A stretch of DNA of 17,254 nucleotides from Agrocybe praecox (taxonomy: Eukaryota; Basidiomycota; Agaricomycetes; Agaricales; Agrocybaceae), in the NCBI GenBank assembly GCA_964017145.1, contig CAXHKQ010000243.1:1-17254 (forward strand). Reading direction: 5' to 3'. The notes under the pieces are model-generated. The model ran no database searches and had not been told where the DNA came from. It was given only the letters and a program-made list of their open reading frames with translations. Shown here one piece after another: positions 8,325-17,254 of this stretch (positions within the stretch are counted from its first letter, which is position 1; each line of letters opens with the position of its first letter). A program made the position numbers and the translations under genes.

Positions 8325-11300
8325 ATGGCTGAATACTGGCTGATATCCGCGCCGGGCGACAAGACGTGCCAGCAGACGTTCGACACGATGAACAACGTCA
8401 CGTCCAAGCAGAACAGTCTGAGCTCGAACTTCAAGTTCCATATTCCCGACTTGAAGGTAACGCGTTGTGTTGTCGATTGGCGTTGTGTTCTCCCGACTAA
8501 CAAAACATCTCTCATCTCTCCCGTTTCGCAGGTGGGCACGCTGGACCAGCTGGTCGGTCTGTCCGATGACCTGGGCAAGCTGGACGCGTACGTCGAGAAC
8601 ATCACGCGCAAGGTGGCCGGCTACCTGGGCGAGGTGCTCGAGGACCAGCGCGACAAGCTGCAGGAGAACTTGTTGGCCAACAACTGTAAGTAGATTGCGT
8701 TCATTATGTCTGGGAATTTCTCTCCTTTCGCATTCGATCTGTGGACATTGTCACTTACAACGACTAAACCGAGAACAGCGCGCGATAAAAACCGACTGCG
8801 ATGTGTCCAAGATTATCATTTCATGAGTTCACTCGATCCATTGTTTTTGATAACGATAGTGAATCGGATTAACATTTAGTTAGACAGTTTGCATTGGTAT
8901 TTTGAGCCAATGTTAATAATTTGATACTAACAGAACTAGAGTGAACGATTCCTGTATGTTTTAGTTTCGATAATACATATACTTTGACTCGTCATAACGC
9001 TAACGCAGAAACTACGAACCAAACCTAACATAGACCGATATATATATATATTTTCTGATTCGTTTATTTATTCTTACGTTGATTTTCACTATGCACGCAA
9101 CCTCATCTCATTAATGCTTTGACACATCCATCACTATATATGTTGACGCTTTTGCGTTGTACTGATGTTCGCAAGTTTTGCTTTAGGCAAATCGCATATG
9201 CCTATATATATTCTCATCATCTGGATGTTGACATGTTTTGTGCACAAACACACATGAGCCAGGTCCCACAGACCACAGAGCATAGACACATATATATCCT
9301 CACTATTACGACACTCCCCGTTCGAAAGAACATTCAATCTTTTGAATCGCATGCCATTTTCAATATGTATTCTCCGTGTATTTGTGTGCGCTTATGTTAG
9401 GTGAACCAAACAGACGCACACACTCAGACAAACTCAACGCAATCGCAACTATAAACTTGTCTATTGAATGCCTATTGTATAACGTGTTGGAATTTCTGTG
9501 TGTCCTCCTTATTGCACGTCCCGTATTAGAGTGTGCATTTAAAATTCAATAGCCACTGAATTATTGATGAGGTTATAATCAATTGCTAAATATATCATGT
9601 TGCGTGCGGCACTTGGGAGTGCGATCCGATTTGGTGCGGTCTATGATTGCGTGTAGTTCGATTCCCTCCTATCCTGATTCTGGCGCGCAATTGTCTCTTG
9701 TCCGAACGACGATGTGAGAGTTGTGTTGTATGGTGTGATTGTGTGTGTTGGTTTGATTCGGTGTATGGAAATTAGTATTTCCGTTCAGCTCACTTATGAC
9801 TGTACAAAGAAAGGTACACACAATTTGATGAAATGCAAACACTACATGACCATTACTATGCACATTTGTTGTCGTTATTATTTGGATATTAATTAATTTT
9901 TCAAAAAATCATTACTCTTATTTTGTACTGCATCGCTTTATTAATTATTCATTATTTTGTTCTTTTTAATTTGACATTATTATTTAACATTTATGATTTG
10001 GTAGGACCAAAACGAGAACGCTCATTCCACACTACATTGCAATATTGCATACAGACCTATAACGACTTGTACTCTCACAGAACACCCGAGGACAAACACA
10101 TGCGAACACATTTCGAATGCTAATCATTATAATATCAAACGAGCAACTAATTACTACCATTTGCAAGTCAACCTGCAATTTGAATATTAGTCCTAGAAAC
10201 CCCCGAGCAACCAAACCAACTCGAACTAAATATTAAATACACCACCAAACTAATCAACCACATCGTCACGCGTCGACGCGCCACCTCTCGTCACATTGCA
10301 TATACCCCCAAAACACCCACACACCCACACCGATACACACTCACAGCAGGTCCCGGTCCGCCAGACCGACGCGGCTGCGGCGGCGCCGAGGACGCACACA
10401 AAGAAACTGCCAAAGATGCGTCGACGTCCTTGACTCTCAATAACAATGTCGCAAGAAACACAAATCACGATTGCCACGAGTCTCACAGACAACACCACCA
10501 TCAACAACATCAACACCACCACCACCATCTCTACCATCTATTACACAAACACGACCACCACCATCGCCACGACGACGACGATGTCGGCTGCCACGACGGC
10601 GACAACAGCAGCGAGCACCACGAGCCAAACCCACCCCCGAGCCATCACCACAACAGCCTGCATCACGATCTCTATTCGCCCTCGTGCCAAGGAAGCCTTA
10701 ACCAATCGACCGGATCGGAGCGCTCCGATCCGTCTGCCTGCGCATGTGATAGTAGTACTAGTAGCACCACCGAGTGCGTGGCTGCGGACGCACACACGTG
10801 TCCGCACACGACGTCGTCGTGCGCGTCGCCGACAGCGATGCAAACGCCGCCGCCACTGGAGCCGGCGGCCAGCGTGGAGGAGGGAGAGGCGGCGGGCACC
10901 GCCACCGAAGATCACAGTGCCGACAATGTGCACACATTCGATCCACACGACTGGTGGTTTTTGCGCAATCGACGCAAGAGTAACAGCAGGTAGACGACAT
11001 ACAACAGACACTACAGTCACTCTCAGCTCATTACACACCGACAAATGCACCAAAAACACTTACACATGATCCTCACCTCCGTCCTCTTCGCACACACATA
11101 TTATGGAACCGTTCATCATCTGTTCGACCAAACCTATATAGTGCAACAATAGTGGAATGCAACAATGCCATAATGCCACCAATTCTACCAATACTAATTT
11201 CGATAGCGCCTTTCTATACATGTGAAATCACCCTTGCAAACGACAACGCATCACCAGATCCGATACCAATGATACCAATTTCTGTTTGACAATCCCGTCC

Positions 11301-14300
11301 ACCCAACCACCCACCGCGAACCAACCTCGAATCGAAAACCGACGAATACAGACAGTACTCTGCCGGTTCAGAACATGCTCTGCGACAATGAGCGATGGCA
11401 CGAAGCGCTGCTCGAGCGCCAGATCCTGGAAGAACGTATGCGATCGATAAACTCACACACAAACACCCACAAACTTGTCGTTGGAATGGATTTCTGTGTT
11501 GTACAATTTTTGATATTCATCCTGTTGATTTACCGGAATCAAACACATGTTGATGTCGATGTTTCTCTATTATATGTCTGATGGTTTCTGGATGCAATTA
11601 AAACTAAAGTATTTGCATTTGCGAGTTCGAACCGGTTGTTGTTCGTTCCATAACATCGAATATCCGTTATATATGTTGATGTGGTATGTTGGTAATAATC
11701 CGTGTCCTTGATGTCTATGGCGCGCAAATTAAATGACCAGCAGTATACGTTTATATATGCCTTTAACGTCCAGCGCACGTTGCAATCGCATACCAGAGTT
11801 CAGCCGTAGGAATCTTATCCCCGCCCACTTCCCATATGAATCTAACCGAATTCACCCAGCACCGTCCTCCGTCCTCCGCCACCGAACCCATTCACAAATG
11901 CACTACACTCACACACACACACATTCTAGCTCACACAACATGTTTAACCTATCTCTAACGGAAAATATTCTTTCACACATCGAACACACACGCCAACACA
12001 CGTAACCGATACATCATCCAAAAATCCCGCATCTAACTCACAACCACCGTCACCGCATTGCATTCGCATGTGCAACGATTAACAAACCACGTGAGCTCAG
12101 CTGGTCTTCGGGCCTGCTGTACACGCAGCCGTCTGCGCACGGTGGCCAAATGCCGCCGATGTCGCACGGCAACCATCACTACCAGCCGCACCACCACCAC
12201 CACCATCAGCCGCGTTCGTCGCACCGCTCGTCGCCGGTCAGCTCGTGTTGTGGTAGTAGTCAAGGTCGGTCCAGTCCGGACGCCGAGGCGTCCGCTGGTC
12301 CGCCACAATTGCCTCTGTCGCCAGGTTAGCAGGACCAAACAAAAAAACGCACACACATTCACACACTCACAAACACAATGTGCCAAATCAACCGGAATCC
12401 GAATCAATCAAATCGCACAGCATCATCCCCCGAATCGGCATCGATCACCCAACCACCAAACCCGCAACCCAACCACCCGAACTGCCACCCCCACCCTCGA
12501 AGCGCAATCATTATATAAATACACATGTATTCACTGCACACGCTTGGCACGTGCTCGACACAGACCGACCGACCGACGCGGCGATCCGGTGGCGAAGTGA
12601 TTGACATACATCTGCGCGCTGCAGATGCGTTTTGGTCCTTCGTGCCGGACACACGGTGGTCGCTTGCGTTGTGTCGGACATGTTCATATCTCACCGTATA
12701 TAATGAACATCTACATAACATGCTTCGTACAAACAAATGGCCGTTAGAAATTATCTTTTTTGATTCGTACCTTACTTTATATGATTTATTCCAACAGATT
12801 CAGCTTCTGCACATAACAATCGTTGTCGTGACTGAGATATGTGTGTACGTGTGTATTTGGTGTGTTTATGTGAAATTTGGCGATTATTTTTTTGCAAATC
12901 TTTCTCGCTGGGTGTTGATTGAGCTAATCGTATTTTTCGTTTGGTAAACTTTGTCGTCGCATGGCATTGAGTTAACCATCAGTACTAATCGCATCCCCGA
13001 ACGCCTCCTCCACACAGCCGATCTGTTCTCCTACATCACGCGCTTCCAGTGGGACATGGCCAAGTACCCGATCAAGCAGTCGCTGCGCAACATCGCCGAC
13101 ATCATCTCGAAGCAGGTCGGCCAGATCGATGCCGATCTGAAGACCAAGGCGAACGCCTACAACAGTCTGAAGGGCAACCTGCAGAATCTGGAGAAGAAGC
13201 AGACGTGAGTTTAAGCGAGCAACTTCAATTCATCAGTGAACGTTTCGATTGAACGAACTTTTTTCTTGCATTGCAGTGGAAGCCTGCTGATCCGTAACTT
13301 GGCCGATCTGGTGAAGAAGGAGCACTTCATCCTGGATTCGGAGTACCTGACCACGCTGCTGGTCATCGTGCCGAAGTGAGTTATCAGCATAAACAACAAT
13401 TATAAATAGACTTGCCAACGCTAATCTTTCTTGACCGTCCTGTATCACAGAGCCCAGGCCCAGGATTGGATCACCAACTACGAGAAGATCACTGACATGA
13501 TCGTGCCGCGTTCGTCGACGCTGATCACGCAGGACGCTGAGTTCGCTCTGTTCAACGTGACGTTATTCAAGAAGGTACGTTTGTTTAGCATAACGATCCC
13601 GTATAGTTATACTAATTAACGTTATCTTTTTTTTCTCAGGTCGTCGAGGAGTTCAAGCTGCACGCCCGCGAGAAGAAGTTCGTCGTGCGCGACTTCACCT
13701 ACAACGAGGAGGAACTGGCGGCCGGCAAGAACGAGATCACCAAGCTGGTTACCGACAAGAAGAAGCAATTCGTAAGTACAACACTTCAGTCCAGTCCAGT
13801 TTGGCAGAAGTGTAATCGATTCGGTCTGTATTTTGTTCCACAGGGTCCGCTGGTGCGATGGCTGAAGGTCAACTTCAGCGAGACTTTCTGCGCCTGGATC
13901 CACGTGAAGGCGCTGCGCGTCTTCGTCGAGTCCGTGCTGCGGTATGTTGGCTATTGCTCTGGATCTGAAATGATGCCATACTCACTTCGGTATTTCTCGC
14001 TTCCACATCCACAGATACGGTCTGCCGGTCAACTTCCAGGCCATTCTGCTGCAGCCGGCCAAGAAGAGCACCAAGCGCCTGCGCGACGTCTTGAACCAGC
14101 TGTACAGCCATCTGGACGGCTCGGCAGCGGCTCCGTCCTCGACCGCTGACGTGAGTATTTCGCGTGCAAGCGTTAACAGTTTTTTCCTTTCGGTTTTTGT
14201 GTGCTAACAATCTGGCTTGTGTATGTCTGTCTGCCTGCAGAACGTCGACATTCCCGGTCTGGGTTTCGGCCAGTCCGAATACTACCCGTACGTGTACTAC

Positions 14301-14336
14301 AAGCTGAACATCGACATGGTCGAGACTAAAGTGTAA
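8325..14336 (+). CDS. Vha44: V-type proton ATPase subunit C
   Basis: Coding exons of the short form are 8325-8456, 8532-8685, 13018-13204, 13277-13375, 13451-13574, 13640-13771, 13844-13941, 14015-14150 and 14241-14336. All junctions are GT-AG, all phases join, and the product is 385 aa, close to the roughly 382-aa animal norm. Subunit C is a peripheral-stalk protein bridging the V1 and Vo sectors of the proton pump, and its release accompanies reversible disassembly. Diagnostic stretches are [20 protein letters not shown] (1-20), [18 protein letters not shown] (45-62), [20 protein letters not shown] (about 102-121), [20 protein letters not shown] and [19 protein letters not shown]. The start has a good context (CGCCATGG). 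Apart from the second, the coding introns are 65-90 bases. That 4332-base second intron, after residue 95, houses alternative exons and would place their insert within the foot domain built from both ends of the chain. The gene is intact. Confidence 0.96.
8686..10346 (+). other. First part of the large V-ATPase intron, no other gene seen
   Basis: AT-rich intronic sequence follows the donor GTAAGT at 8686 and turns markedly C/A-rich and T-poor from about 10190 to the next exon. Open frames (for example 9119-9400) are unrecognised and lie in AT-rich background. A short TA run occurs near 9040. Confidence 0.5.
10347..10989 (+). CDS. Vha44: Alternative His-rich exon of V-ATPase subunit C (long isoform)
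   Basis: This open stretch follows an acceptor CACAG and ends at donor CAG/GTAGAC. Entry phase 1 fits the donor of the second coding exon (8685), and exit phase 2 fits the acceptor at 12101. With 12101-12324 it adds 867 bases (289 codons) in frame, making a 674-aa protein. The peptide begins [13 protein letters not shown], then has a very His-rich stretch (runs of 3-5 His, and DDDD), then a Ser/Thr/Cys-rich part, and ends in an aromatic-basic motif [17 protein letters not shown]. Insect Vha44 genes, including Drosophila, are known to have long isoforms with an internal low-complexity insert at this point. I recall that from the family and did not align it. The 5' edge is uncertain: CAGCAG allows a start at 10347 or 10350, both in frame. 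Confidence 0.65.
11352..11435 (+). CDS. Vha44: Candidate small alternative exon of V-ATPase subunit C
   Basis: The open peptide [20 protein letters not shown] continues as ERQILEE to a donor GTATGC at 11436. It is acidic and helix-like, unlike the low-complexity DNA around it. Starting at 11352 it is an 84-base, phase 1-1 cassette that joins 8685 to 13018 in frame. Starting at 11356 it has phase 2-1 and can follow exon 10347-10989 instead of 12101-12324. A start at 11372 (after GTTCAG) has the better pyrimidine tract but would need a phase-0 partner I cannot find. The peptide and donor are persuasive; the 5' boundary is not settled. Confidence 0.4.
12101..12324 (+). CDS. Vha44: Second alternative exon of the long V-ATPase subunit C isoform
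   Basis: Acceptor GCTCAG at 12100, donor CCAG/GTTAGC at 12325, 224 bases. In the frame imposed by exon 10347-10989 it reads through a codon split AG/C, then [20 protein letters not shown], a six-His run, a Ser-rich middle ([16 protein letters not shown]) and PPQLPLSPG. It exits in phase 1, exactly as needed for the constitutive exon at 13018 ([10 protein letters not shown]). The other two frames stop or become arginine-rich, which supports this frame. Confidence 0.65.
12325..13017 (+). other. Last part of the large V-ATPase intron
   Basis: C/A-rich sequence to about 12520, a short GC-rich patch at 12540-12660, then AT-rich sequence to the acceptor at 13017 (CTCCTCCACACAG). The open frame 12525-12947 crosses the patch but has no recognisable motif and no convincing exon boundaries. 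Confidence 0.5.
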
Positions 14337-15325
14337 GAGCCAGAGCCAGCCAGCCAGCCAGCCAGCGGCGAATCCGGGTGCCGGTCATGTGGGGCGGATG
14401 TCGCGGCGGAAGCGACGCCACCAAAACGCACGCAATAAGAAACATAGAAATTGCTAAACACCACGAACACACAACACATAGCAACTCACCACATACACAC
14501 ACATACAAATTACTATGCAAATGTTACATCATACACACAACACCCATCATTCGACCGTTATTAGATCGCGCAATTGAGAACAATTCTACAACCAGAGCCA
14601 CACAGAGTAGCAACAAACAACAGAACCAGTGTGCGTGCATTAGAAATTGAAAGCGTGCGTGTTGAGTATGATGATGTTGCGCGTTTTGTGCAATTTCGGA
14701 ATGCGTCACAGTGAAACAATATATATATGAAATCGTTATATGCAATGGCTTAAAAATGTTCTGAAAACTCCAATCCATCACACACATTAACACTCACCCA
14801 GTCACCCAGAGGGTGGTTAATTCTGGACCATTTGATTTGCCAATGTAATGTAGAATTTTCCACCACTCTCTCTGTTCAGACTCACAAAAGTATTATGAGT
14901 ATTGTTTGTGTGAAATTTGAGTTAACTTCTCGTTTGATCTTTTGCTCCGTTTTATCAGAATGCGTTCCTTTCTCCCGTATGTGACTGAAAGCACAATTAT
15001 CACTTTTCATTGTTCAAATTCGGTTTCGTTTTGTTTGTGGGTGCAAATGTGTTACCTAAATACTATATACCAACTGATTTTACTGTTCAACACACACACA
15101 CACTCGCGAGCTCCCTAGAAACATCGATATGTGTTTTGAAAAACTCAACCACAATATACCAACACCACCAACAATAATAATTGTACACGATGTAACATCC
15201 ATTATTATTATTACATATATATTATTATATCTACAATTGTATAAAGTGAGTTCAATGAAAATTATGCAAATGCAAACCAAAAAAATAATCAAAGTAATTG
15301 TAAATAAAACATTCCAAGCCCGATT
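14337..15325 (+). other. Vha44: 3' UTR of V-ATPase subunit C
   Basis: After the stop at 14334-14336 there is a (GCCA)5 repeat (14345-14365), a CA-rich section (about 14440-14640) and AT-rich sequence up to the only good AATAAA at 15303-15308. The end at about 15325 is an estimate from the signal. Confidence 0.5.
15303..15308 (+). terminator. Vha44: Poly(A) signal of V-ATPase subunit C
   Basis: AATAAA about 970 bases after the stop codon, the first canonical signal on the plus strand downstream of the coding region. It overlaps TGTAAATA (15299-15306), a match to the Pumilio-family RNA-binding consensus. Confidence 0.55.
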
Positions 15326-15648
15326 TCATGAATGTGTGAACTGTTTGTGTTTTTTCCTTCTTTGACTTGAATTTTGGGAACACAAATAGCAAATATTATT
15401 CCACTGATACTATATGTTTCCTTTTGGCATGCACAGGGTTAACCGTTCAATCATGTGCCGCCAGAGCGCAGCCACTGATAAGAAACGTATAATGTCATCA
15501 TCGATGTCGGCACTCTGCATCATCAACCGTCATCGCACCGGCGCTGATGATTGCTAATCGAGGGGCCGACCACAAAAAAAAAACTTTGCAATTTGAGTGA
15601 GAAATCCCCGAGGGGTAGATCACTCTAGAGATCGGTGTACACTTCGCC

Positions 15649-15810
15649 GGAAATCTTGTGGGAAACTTTACGGAAATCTTTGGAAATCTACGGAAATCTC
15701 TGGAAATCTTTGGAAATCTTCGGAAATCTCTGGAAATCTTTGGAAATCATTGGAATTTTCCGGAGATCTCCGGAAATCTTTTGGAAATTTCTCAACGATT
15801 TTCGGAAATC
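15649..15810. repeat. 10-bp tandem repeat of GGAAATC
   Basis: From 15672 to 15781 eleven units begin at exact 10-base steps (15672, 15682 and so on to 15772), each GGAAATC or a one- or two-base variant followed by three variable bases. Diverged units flank it at 15649, 15661, 15783 and 15804, and weaker copies continue to about 15930. The 11-mer ATCGGTGTACA brackets the array at 15631-15641 and 15808-15818. Open frames on both strands here are a by-product of the repeat. Confidence 0.85.
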
Positions 15811-15949
15811 GGTGTACAATCCCTTTGATATCCACAGAAATCTCCATATACAAATTTGTGATTCTCCAAAAATCACCGGAAATCACAGGGAGTCTCCGAA
15901 AAATAAATGCACGATTCCCCGAAATCCCGAATCTCGGTGTGTCATCTCA

Positions 15950-16640
15950 AACTAGCGATTGGCCCGACCCTCGCCGCTGACAATCCCCAATTGTCCCACA
16001 CATGTGTGTGCGCTAATCAAATTTCTTGCATAACAACAACATCGCATAATTAAGCCGCTCGCAGACTCGCAACACGCCGCCCAATTACGTGTCCCCAACT
16101 CACCTCGTGTGTGCAATCACGCCACCCTCTCGAGTTCGGTTAAAACGCGTGTATTTCATCACCCGGCAACCATACATCCGGACGCCGCCACAGCCGCCGT
16201 TCATTGACCAGATCGCGCTTATTTCGGAGCCGGCCTCACGATATCACGCGTGCTTGAACATTGATCTCGCGTGCTGCCAAACGAGCGTCGTCCGTCGTCG
16301 TTGTTCCATTATTCAACAATCGGGGGCAAAGACCAGCAGCAGCGAGCAGCAGCATTCCGGCGCCGTACATCGTCAGCATCATCTCATCGCAAGATATCGC
16401 GCAGCTGATACGCGCAGAGAAGCAACACGTATTTTCGACCGGTGACACACTTTCCGTCCCCGTCCGTCTTCTCCTCTTCTCGCCAAGCGTGCGTCGTCGT
16501 GCATATATTCTTCAAACACCCCGCTCCACAAACACGCGCGTCAGCGGCCGCAATTCTCCTGCATCGCACTTACGTGTACACGATTCTGACGAAACTCGGC
16601 ACACACGAAGACGACGACGCACCTAGTTGTTCGTTCGACC
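15950..16640. other. GC-rich intergenic DNA before a probable promoter
   Basis: No supported gene. Open frames are Arg/Ser/Thr-rich and unrecognised. A minus-strand frame (16236-16382) starts with a signal-peptide-like segment and is treated as a finding only. Confidence 0.4.
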
Positions 16641-16648
16641 ACAATTCG

Positions 16649-16682
16649 TCAGTCTGTTACTTGTTTGGCCTCGAGTCGGACG
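16649..16682 (+). promoter_or_regulatory. Initiator plus DPE core promoter
   Basis: TCAGTC at 16649-16654 puts +1 at 16651. GGACG at 16678-16682 lies exactly at +28 to +32 and matches the DPE consensus RGWYV at all five positions. There is no TATA box. The spacing is the strict one required for insect DPE promoters, which makes a rightward transcription start here plausible. Confidence 0.5.
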
Positions 16683-17254
16683 TCGTCTTCGCAGCAGCAG
16701 CAGCAGCAGCAGAGTGTGTTCAATTCATTCGTGACTCGACGACGCATCGCGTAACCGGTCTTGAATTAAACCGCGCCGCAATCACGCCACACAGAGATCA
16801 ATATTACCCAACAGTAATCATAATAATAACGGTGTCTCTGCGTGCCTTACCGCCGTCGTCGTCGTCGTGTCAGACCAGACCAAACCCGCCCCTCTCCTCC
16901 GACGCCCAGCAGTGCAGACGCGCCGCGAGACCTTGATGCAACACTGCTGCATACCTGTTCCGTCGGCAGTCCACGCATCGTCTTCACATAAGTGCTAAAC
17001 GCACACACGCTCCACACGCAGACAAAACTGTGCCGTAAAAAAGAAAGTATCTCATCGACACACACGGGAGAAAGTCTCTGCGCCGCGCGTCGTCGCGTTT
17101 TGTATACCATACGTAAATATTACACATTCTCGCGTGTATAGCCCACTCGACAGTGCGTGCGTGTGTGTGCTCAAGTTGTTAAAAGAGTTATTTGAGCAGC
17201 GCAGCAGCAACAGCCAGCATCGGTGACATTGCGCTCGGACAACCGAACAACCAG
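16683..17254 (+). other. Probable 5' leader of a rightward gene continuing outside the window
   Basis: GC-rich sequence with short (GCA) and (CGT) runs and CA-rich pieces, ending in a purine/A-C-rich stretch typical of insect leaders (AACCGAACAACCAG). No convincing coding frame or strong donor is visible, so the coding part would lie to the right. Confidence 0.3.
16691..16711 (+). repeat. (GCA)7 trinucleotide repeat
   Basis: Seven perfect GCA units just downstream of the inferred core promoter. Confidence 0.9.

Noticed and set aside
9640..9680. A tRNA-like B box (GTTCGATTCC)
   Set aside because: The five bases on each side of the would-be T loop do not pair, and there is no matching acceptor or anticodon arm.
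10541..11059. Minus-strand frames opposite the His-rich exon
   Set aside because: They are Val/Arg-rich antisense shadows of CAC/ACC-rich DNA. The plus-strand frame has matching splice phases at both ends.
12525..12947. 140-codon frame with a GC-rich patch in the V-ATPase intron
   Set aside because: An acceptor-like CACAG exists at about 12562, but no donor gives a phase that joins exon 13018, and the second half is plain AT-rich intron.
15640..15940. Possible CRISPR-like or coding repeat array (open frames 15597-15980 plus, 15668-15886 minus)
   Set aside because: The units are 10 bases with no unique spacers, in a eukaryotic context. Frames are open on both strands only because the repeat lacks stop codons.

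Overview
This is eukaryotic, almost certainly insect, nuclear DNA. Genes are split by very short canonical GT-AG introns (53-110 bases in most cases), promoters carry TATA, TCAGT initiator and DPE signals, poly(A) signals are AATAAA, and GT/CA microsatellites are abundant. The compact introns and core-promoter style fit Diptera, but I cannot name the species.

Left end (1-3470, minus strand): two tandem glycoside hydrolase family 27 genes, both alpha-N-acetylgalactosaminidase-like secreted or lysosomal enzymes. The upstream copy (1811-3377, five exons, 423 aa) and the downstream copy (331-1677, three exons, 408 aa) keep both catalytic aspartates. The downstream copy lacks two introns of its neighbour. 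Each has a TATA element about 80 bases before its ATG, and the two genes are packed so tightly that the poly(A) signal of one sits beside the TATA of the other.

Middle left (3470-6200): mostly AT-rich intergenic DNA, then a GC-patchy stretch (about 4500-5960) with gene-like signals that I cannot turn into a recognised protein.

Centre to right (6200-15310, plus strand): one gene, V-type proton ATPase subunit C (Vha44). A probable 5' leader exon with an initiator near 6297 ends in a strong donor at 6435. Coding starts at 8325. Nine constitutive coding exons give a 385-aa protein ending at 14336, followed by a roughly 1-kb 3' UTR. The 4.3-kb second coding intron holds candidate alternative exons: a His-rich exon (10347-10989) and a second exon (12101-12324) that together add 289 aa in frame, plus a small third candidate (about 11352-11435) that reading frame makes mutually exclusive with 12101-12324. 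Three perfect MITF/TFEB-type M-box (CLEAR) sites lie in the promoter and first intron, as expected for a V-ATPase gene under lysosomal transcriptional control.

Right end (15310-17254): intergenic DNA with an unusual 10-bp tandem repeat of GGAAATC, then a GC-rich region with a textbook initiator plus DPE at 16649-16682. This probably marks the start of a rightward gene whose coding part lies outside the window.

Functionally, the GH27 enzymes and the proton pump both belong to lysosome/acidic-compartment biology, but they are separate transcription units on opposite strands and nothing here shows coregulation.
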